A stretch of 64,000 bases of DNA, taken from the NCBI RefSeq assembly GCF_002261475.1, contig NZ_NEVN01000002.1:186001-250000 (forward strand), written 5' to 3'. The notes beneath the pieces were generated by a model that saw nothing but the letters and a program-made list of their open reading frames with translations, did not search any database and had not been told where the DNA came from. The stretch is from Bordetella genomosp. 5 (GTDB taxonomy: Bacteria; Pseudomonadota; Gammaproteobacteria; Burkholderiales; Burkholderiaceae_B). Both the position numbers and the translations under genes were made by a program. This document shows positions 59,375-64,000 of this stretch, piece after piece; position 1 is the stretch's first letter; each line of letters opens with the position of its first letter.

Positions 59375-59938
59375 TCAATGAGAGGGGAGCGCCAGCGCGT
59401 CTGGGATGCGCACCAGCAGGTCGGTGAGCCCCACATCGATGCCGGCCTGCGAGAGCAGGGTGGTGGCCTGGCCGCGATGATGGGTCTGGTGATTGAAAAA
59501 ATGCAGCAGCAGCGCGCCCAGCGGCCGGCGCGAGGCGATGCCGCGGCTGTTGCGGTAGTCGAGCGCGCGATCCAGGTCGGCCTGTCTGAGCGCGCCCACC
59601 CATTGCACGATGGCCGCGTCCAGGCCCGTGCGCGCGTCGCGCAGGGCGTCGAGCGTGCCGTGCGGCTGGCCGTCGAGCGGGCCCGGGTCGGGCGCGGCGC
59701 GAACCTCGGCGAGCGCCGCGTGCGCGGCCGGGCTCGTGCCGGCATGGGTGGCGAAGCGCTTGAGCCACATCGTGTCGCCCACGATCAAATGATTGAGCGT
59801 GCCCAGCAGCGAGCCGAAAAACGCCCCGCGCGCGGCGTGCAGCTCGGCTTCGGGCAGACGCGCACAGGCGGCCAGAAGCTGCTGGTTCATCCACTGGTTG
59901 TAGTCGGCCAGCAAGGCCAGATCGGCGGGAGAGGGCAT
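59375..59938 (-). CDS. DinB-family protein
   Basis: A 187-residue four-helix-bundle protein. The His ligands for a metal are seen in LLGTLNHLIVGD and FFNHQTHHRGQ, typical of DinB/YfiT-like proteins, some of which are thiol (mycothiol/bacillithiol) S-transferases. The role is unknown. The start is set at the ATG at 59938. It lies between the GNAT and cupin genes. Confidence 0.86.
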   Translation of the reverse strand: MPSPADLALLADYNQWMNQQLLAACARLPEAELHAARGAFFGSLLGTLNHLIVGDTMWLKRFATHAGTSPAAHAALAEVRAAPDPGPLDGQPHGTLDALRDARTGLDAAIVQWVGALRQADLDRALDYRNSRGIASRRPLGALLLHFFNHQTHHRGQATTLLSQAGIDVGLTDLLVRIPDALALPSH

Positions 59939-59957
59939 GGCGGGCGAGGGGGGGCGC

Positions 59958-60443
59958 TCAGCCGGTGAGCTTTTTCTGCCAGAACTGCGCGCTGCCGCCG
60001 TCGCCCAGCACATACCCGGCGTAGCCCACCTTGCGGTAGAGCGCCTGGGCCGGCGCATTGCCTTCGAGGACCTCGAGCGTGATCTTGCAGCAGCCCAGAC
60101 GCCGGGCCAGCACTTCGAGTTCGGCCAGCAGCTTCTGAGCCACGCCCTGGCCACGCGTGCGTGCCGACACCATGAAGTCGTGCAGATTGAGCAGGGGCTG
60201 GCAGGCGAACGTGGAAAAGCCTTCGAAGCAGATCGCCAGACCGCACGGCTGACCGTCGGCGTCCCAGGCGACGAGCGCATGCGCGGTCGGGCGGCGGGCG
60301 AGTTCGCCGATCAGGTTGGCGCGCACGTGCGCCGAGATCGGCTCGCCGCCGCCCATCGGATCGGTGGCGTATTCGTTGAGCAGCTCCACGATGGCGGCGC
60401 CGTGCTCGGCATTGCGGAAATCGGCTTCGGTGATGGTGATCAA
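59958..60443 (-). CDS. GNAT-family N-acetyltransferase
   Basis: A 161-residue GNAT acetyltransferase. The acetyl-CoA binding motif appears as SARTRGQGVAQKLLAELE (Q/RxxGxG/A type), followed by GNAPAQALYRKVGY. The acceptor is unknown. A TTG start at 60443 with a GAGAG site is chosen; an upstream TTG at 60470 would add 9 residues. It is the first gene of the operon. Confidence 0.82.
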   Translation of the reverse strand: MITITEADFRNAEHGAAIVELLNEYATDPMGGGEPISAHVRANLIGELARRPTAHALVAWDADGQPCGLAICFEGFSTFACQPLLNLHDFMVSARTRGQGVAQKLLAELEVLARRLGCCKITLEVLEGNAPAQALYRKVGYAGYVLGDGGSAQFWQKKLTG

Positions 60444-60508
60444 GGCAGACTCTCGGCGGTGGATGCGCAATCCGACATTATGCCGCGCCCGGTGGCGCTT
60501 CCCTACGC

Positions 60509-60536
60509 GTTGAAAAATCGGGCGGGAACCCCTATC
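60509..60536 (+). promoter_or_regulatory. putative heat-shock (sigma-32) promoter of cbpA
   Basis: GTTGAAA (60509-60515) and CCCCTATC (60529-60536), 13 bases apart, closely resemble the sigma-32 elements CTTGAAA and CCCCATNT. It lies about 60 bases before cbpA. Confidence 0.65.
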
Positions 60537-60596
60537 TTGTGACTATCCCGACCGGCGGGAAAGGTGCGCCGGTAGCCCCCACAAGGAAGCCGGACG

Positions 60597-61541
60597 ATGG
60601 AGTTCAAGGACTACTACAAAGTTCTCGGCGTGGAGAGTTCCGCCTCCGATGACGAGATTCGTCACGCCTATCGCAAACTTGCACGCAAGTACCACCCCGA
60701 CGTCAGCAAAGAGGCCGACGCCGAAAGCCGCATGCGCGACGTCAACGAAGCCTACGACGTGCTGCGCGACGCCGAAAAACGCGGCGCCTACGACAAGCTC
60801 GCCGCCGGCGTGTCGCCGGATGGCGGCTTCGCGCCGCCGCCCGATTGGGACCAGGGTTTCGAGTTCCATTACGCCCCTGGCGGTCAGGGCGCAGGCGACC
60901 AGGGCTTCAGCGATTTCTTCTCGTCCTTGTTCGGCGGGCAGGCGCGCGAACGCGCCGCCCGGCAGAACTTCCGCGCGCGCGGCGAAGACCAGCACGCGGC
61001 GGTCGAGGTCGACATCGAAGACGCCTTGCAGGGTGCGACCCGCGAGATCAGCCTGCGCTCGGTGCAGCCCGATGCGCAGGGCCAGCCGCAGATGCGCACC
61101 CGCACACTGTCGGTCACCATTCCCGCGGGTGTCCGCGAAGGGCAGTTCATCCGGCTGGCCGGCCAGGGCATGCCGGGTTATGGCGGCGGCGATGCCGGGG
61201 ATCTCTACCTCGAAGTGCGTTTCAAGCCGCATGCGCGTTACCGCGCCGAAGGCCGCGACCTGTACATGACCTTGCCCGTCGCGCCCTGGGAAGCGGCGCT
61301 CGGTGCGTCGGTCGAGGTGAACACGCCCAAGGGCGCCGTCGAGGTGACGATACCGCCGGGCTCGAAAAACGGACGTCAATTGCGTTTGCGCGGCCGCGGC
61401 ATCCCCGGCGAGCCCGCGGGCGATCTTTACCTGGTGCTCGACGTCGTGCTGCCCCCGGCCGACACCGACGCCGCTCGCGATGCGTATCGCCGCATGGCCC
61501 AGGACCTGGCGTTTGATCCGCGCCGCAACCTCGGAGTATGA
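60597..61541 (+). CDS. cbpA: DnaJ-like co-chaperone CbpA
   Basis: A 314-residue type-II-like DnaJ protein. The J domain (residues 1-70) has the HPD motif in RKYHPDVSK. A Gly-rich/linker region follows, there is no zinc finger, and a C-terminal substrate-binding domain (VTIPAGVREGQFIRLAGQG) ends it. It stimulates DnaK and in E. coli also binds curved DNA. Its stop overlaps the cbpM start (ATGA). Confidence 0.93.
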   Translation: MEFKDYYKVLGVESSASDDEIRHAYRKLARKYHPDVSKEADAESRMRDVNEAYDVLRDAEKRGAYDKLAAGVSPDGGFAPPPDWDQGFEFHYAPGGQGAGDQGFSDFFSSLFGGQARERAARQNFRARGEDQHAAVEVDIEDALQGATREISLRSVQPDAQGQPQMRTRTLSVTIPAGVREGQFIRLAGQGMPGYGGGDAGDLYLEVRFKPHARYRAEGRDLYMTLPVAPWEAALGASVEVNTPKGAVEVTIPPGSKNGRQLRLRGRGIPGEPAGDLYLVLDVVLPPADTDAARDAYRRMAQDLAFDPRRNLGV

Positions 61542-61858
61542 CCATGAGCAAAGTCTTCGTTGCGCATGCCACCGTCGTGTGCCAGGAACAACCCCTCACC
61601 GCCGAAGACCTGGCGCGCGCGTGTGACGCCCAGGTGGAGTGGGTGGCGCGTCTGGTCGAGGTCGGGATCGTGCGCGTGTCGCACGATCGCCCGGCGGAGT
61701 GGCGCTTTCAGAGCGTGGACCTGCGCCGCGCGCTCGACGCCCGCCGCCTCGAGCGCGATCTGGGCGCCGGGCTGGACGCCGCGGCGCTGATCCTCGATCT
61801 GAGCCAGGAAGTGCGGCGCCTGAAGGCACAGTTGCGCGCCCTGGGACATCCCGGCTGA
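61538..61858 (+). CDS. cbpM: chaperone modulator CbpM
   Basis: A 106-residue protein with a MerR-like N-terminal segment (EDLARACDAQVEWVARLVEVGIV) and a helical C-terminus. CbpM binds and inhibits CbpA. Overlap with cbpA (ATGA) indicates paired translation. Confidence 0.9.
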   Translation: MTMSKVFVAHATVVCQEQPLTAEDLARACDAQVEWVARLVEVGIVRVSHDRPAEWRFQSVDLRRALDARRLERDLGAGLDAAALILDLSQEVRRLKAQLRALGHPG

Positions 61859-61948
61859 ACGTTCGTCCGGCAGGATCGCGGCGCGGCGGCGCCCGTTTCG
61901 CGGGGCGGCGATAGAATCGGGGCCTCGTTCTCCTGTGCTGTACGTCTC

Positions 61949-62671
61949 ATGAATTCAGACTCTTCGGGCGCACCGCTGCCCGTGGCGGCCGGCCGGCCCG
62001 TGCTCGCCGGCATCAAGGCCTGCGTGCCGGTGATGATCGGCTATTTCCCGGTGGCGGTCGCATTCGGCATCGCCGGTGTGGGCACCGGGCTCGCGCCTTA
62101 TCAGGTCGTGCTCATTTCGGTATTGGTGTATGCCGGCGCAAGCCAGTTTCTGCTGCTGGCGTCGATCAAGGCCGGCACCCCCTGGCCCTGGGTGGTGGCG
62201 CTGTGTTCGCTGCTCAACGCGCGCCATCTGCTGTATGGCCCGCTGCTGTCGCGCTGGCTGCCGCCGGCGCTGTCCACCCGGCTGCGGCTCGCCTTTTTCC
62301 TGACCGACGAAGTCTTCGCCACCGCGCTGCACAAGCTCGATGCGGTCGACACGCGGGCGCGTGCGCGCTGGATGGCGGGTCTGGGCGTGGCCGCCTGGCT
62401 GACATGGATCGCCGGTACCGCCGTGGGCGTGTATGCCGGAGAAGGGCTGGAGCGCCAGTTTCCGATGCTGGCGCAAGTGATGCGCTTCGCCTTGCCCGCC
62501 TTGTTCGTGGCGCTGGTGTGCCAGAGCGCGCGGCGCGAACTCTGGCTGCCGCTGGGGGCGGCTTTGGGCGTGGGCGCCGTGCTCGCCGGCGCCGGCTACG
62601 GCACGCTCGCCATCCTGGCGGGCGCGCTGGCGGGTTGCCTGTGTTTTCGCCCGGCGCGAGGTGTGCAATGA
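61949..62671 (+). CDS. azlC: AzlC-family branched-chain amino acid exporter subunit
   Basis: A 240-residue membrane protein with about six to seven helices (GIKACVPVMIGYFPVAVAFGIAG near the start). AzlC with AzlD exports branched-chain amino acids or related compounds. The stop overlaps the azlD start (ATGA). Confidence 0.9.
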   Translation: MNSDSSGAPLPVAAGRPVLAGIKACVPVMIGYFPVAVAFGIAGVGTGLAPYQVVLISVLVYAGASQFLLLASIKAGTPWPWVVALCSLLNARHLLYGPLLSRWLPPALSTRLRLAFFLTDEVFATALHKLDAVDTRARARWMAGLGVAAWLTWIAGTAVGVYAGEGLERQFPMLAQVMRFALPALFVALVCQSARRELWLPLGAALGVGAVLAGAGYGTLAILAGALAGCLCFRPARGVQ

Positions 62672-63006
62672 GTAGTGGTCTGGAGTTCTGGGTCGCCGTG
62701 CTGGCGATGGCCGTGATCACGTTCATGACCCGGGCGCTGCCCTTCATGCTGTCGTCGCGTCACTGGCTGCTCAAGCGCCTGTCGCAGGACGGCTCGCGCC
62801 TGGCCGTGCTGGGCCCCGCGCTGCTGGCCGCGATCGCGGCGGCGGTCATCGTGCCCGATCTGTGGGGCGAGCAACAGGTGGCCCAGGTCGCGCCCTACGT
62901 GGGCGGACTGATCGTAACCGCGCTCGCCGCGCGCATCACCGGCAACACTGGCCTCGCGGTGATCATCGGTCTGGCCGGATACGGCGGCCTGCTGGCCGTC
63001 ATGTGA
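62668..63006 (+). CDS. azlD: AzlD-family exporter subunit
   Basis: A 112-residue small membrane protein with about four helices (FWVAVLAMAVITFMTRALPFML). It is the partner of AzlC and is translationally coupled to it. Confidence 0.9.
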   Translation: MSSGLEFWVAVLAMAVITFMTRALPFMLSSRHWLLKRLSQDGSRLAVLGPALLAAIAAAVIVPDLWGEQQVAQVAPYVGGLIVTALAARITGNTGLAVIIGLAGYGGLLAVM

Positions 63007-63077
63007 AGGCCGTTGCTTCATACGCCTGCCGGGTCCGGCACGACATCGCACCAATCGCATCGAGGGAATAGCACGCC

Positions 63078-63794
63078 ATGAACATCATGATTATCGGCGC
63101 GAGCAAGGGGCTGGGCCGCGCGTTCGCGGAAGGCCTGGCTGACGCGGGGGACACCGTCATCGGCGTATCGCGCCGCCGCCCGGGCGCGCTGTCGCTGCCC
63201 GCCGGCGTCGCGCAGCAGTGGATCGAGGCCGACCTGAGCCGTCCGCTGGAGGCCGCGACACGCATTGCCGCCGAGGCGCCGGCCCAGATCGACGTGTTGA
63301 TTCACAACCTGGGCATCTGGGAGGCCGCGGCTTTCACCCCGGACTACGACTTTCTGAATGAGGCCGACGAGGCCCTGCTCGACCTGATCAATGTGAACGT
63401 CGGCGCCACCTTGCTGTTGCTCAAGCGCCTGGTGCCGCGCCTGATCGCGTCGGGGCAGCCGCGCCTGATCCTGACCGGCTCGACCTCCGGCCTGCGCCAC
63501 AGCGGCCGTCCGGAGGTGGCCTTCGGCGCGAGCAAGTTCGCGCTGGATGGCATCGCGGACGCCTTGCGCGAAGGCTTTCGCGGCGACGGGCTCGCGGTGA
63601 CGACGCTGCAGCTGGGTTATCTGAACACCGACGACGATCTGTCGGTGCCGCTGGTGGACGCCGCCGCGCGCGGGGAGGGCCAGCTTGTGCCGGTGCACGA
63701 CGTGGTGGCCGTGGTGCGCACCTTGATGCGGCTTTCGCCCGCGTCGTTCGTGCGCGAACTCGTCATGCCGGCGTTGCGTGACGAGCGGTACTGA
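63078..63794 (+). CDS. SDR-like protein lacking the catalytic tyrosine
   Basis: A 238-residue Rossmann protein of the short-chain dehydrogenase/reductase family. The NAD(P) loop IIGASKGLGRAFA is intact and the catalytic Ser is in LTGSTSG. However the catalytic Tyr-x3-Lys reads FGASK (Phe149, Lys153), so the usual Tyr is missing. It may be a non-redox binding protein or use another residue; a sequencing error is less likely since the codon TTC is clean. Confidence 0.85.
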   Translation: MNIMIIGASKGLGRAFAEGLADAGDTVIGVSRRRPGALSLPAGVAQQWIEADLSRPLEAATRIAAEAPAQIDVLIHNLGIWEAAAFTPDYDFLNEADEALLDLINVNVGATLLLLKRLVPRLIASGQPRLILTGSTSGLRHSGRPEVAFGASKFALDGIADALREGFRGDGLAVTTLQLGYLNTDDDLSVPLVDAAARGEGQLVPVHDVVAVVRTLMRLSPASFVRELVMPALRDERY

Positions 63795-63815
63795 GCCCCG
63801 GCGGCCCGTCCGGGC

Positions 63816-64000
63816 TCAGTGCAGCGCGGCCGCCAGCGCTTCGCGCCAGGCGTCGGGCTGGCCCAGGTAGCGGCCCGGGTCCAGCACCTGCCATCCCGCC
63901 TGCGTTTGCAGCGCGAAGGTCGGAAAGCCGTTGGCGCCCAATTGGCGCAGCAGCGCGCGGCTGTCATCGAAATGGCCCGCGAGCGGCGCGCCGGCCAAGA
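63816..64000 (-). CDS. DsbA-family thioredoxin-fold protein (C-terminal part)
   Basis: The last ~60 residues of a gene whose start lies beyond the right edge. LLRQLGANGFPTFALQ contains the cis-Pro strand of DsbA/FrnE-like proteins. It is convergent with the SDR gene. The active-site CxxC region is not in the window. Confidence 0.7.
   Translation of the reverse strand, partial: LAGAPLAGHFDDSRALLRQLGANGFPTFALQTQAGWQVLDPGRYLGQPDAWREALAAALH

Overview
This is a GC-rich window dominated by housekeeping genes. The gene order (lnt-corC-ybeY-phoH-miaB, queA-tgt-yajC-secDF, tkt-gap-pgk, and a DUF3141 gene with pta-ackA-fabI), the DUF4148 proteins and the fused CysG suggest a betaproteobacterium of the Burkholderiales, most like the Alcaligenaceae (Bordetella/Achromobacter side). 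That placement is by family knowledge only. No prophage, insertion sequence, integrase or CRISPR array was seen.

Layout. 0-9.3 kb: a large AsmA-like DUF748 envelope protein, a Tat-type dienelactone hydrolase, a small secreted protein, a Prx5-type peroxiredoxin, an MFS transporter with a long tail, a DMT transporter and bioB. 9.5-12.0 kb: four tandem 104-residue secreted DUF4148 proteins followed by a cysteine-rich TetR regulator. Four copies of one palindrome (TATCTA-N4-TAGRTA) sit at the promoters of this cluster, including the regulator's own. 12.1-13.9 kb: two convergent, mirror-image tRNA arrays (Ala-GGC, Glu-TTC, Asp-GTC), each with two tandem terminators. 14-25.3 kb: aldo/keto reductase, the lnt/corC/ybeY/phoH/miaB operon, a PAP2 phosphatase, and secF/secD/yajC. 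25.5-34 kb: tgt, queA, dacB, upp, cysG, an unknown secreted protein, and a DUF883/YqjE-like/YqjK-like membrane-stress trio. 34.1-34.8 kb: a remnant toxin-antitoxin cassette with an internally deleted toxin, an intact antitoxin and its operator, bracketed by a 37-bp direct repeat. 34.8-45.8 kb: ubiD, a lytic transglycosylase, an unknown membrane protein, an aminotransferase, a FAD-domain-like protein, maeB, a patatin, a lone barstar and rsmE. 45.9-52.3 kb: tkt-gap-pgk and a SulP transporter. 52.4-58.2 kb: a minus-strand operon DUF3141-pta-ackA-fabI whose promoter is covered by a 21-bp palindrome. 58.2-64 kb: a GST, a GNAT-DinB-cupin operon, cbpA-cbpM with a heat-shock-type promoter, azlC-azlD, an SDR-like protein lacking the catalytic Tyr, and the end of a DsbA-family gene.

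How they work together. The lnt operon joins ribosome/tRNA maturation (YbeY, MiaB, PhoH) with lipoprotein acylation. queA-tgt make queuosine next to the Sec accessory genes. tkt-gap-pgk serve triose/pentose metabolism. pta-ackA interconvert acetyl-CoA and acetate next to a PhaC-like protein with a histone-H1-like tail, which suggests a link to acyl-CoA or polyhydroxyalkanoate (PHA) storage. The most distinctive feature is the self-contained TetR/DUF4148 regulon, with operators visible in the sequence. Promoter, operator and terminator calls come from reading the sequence by eye; none was tested computationally.
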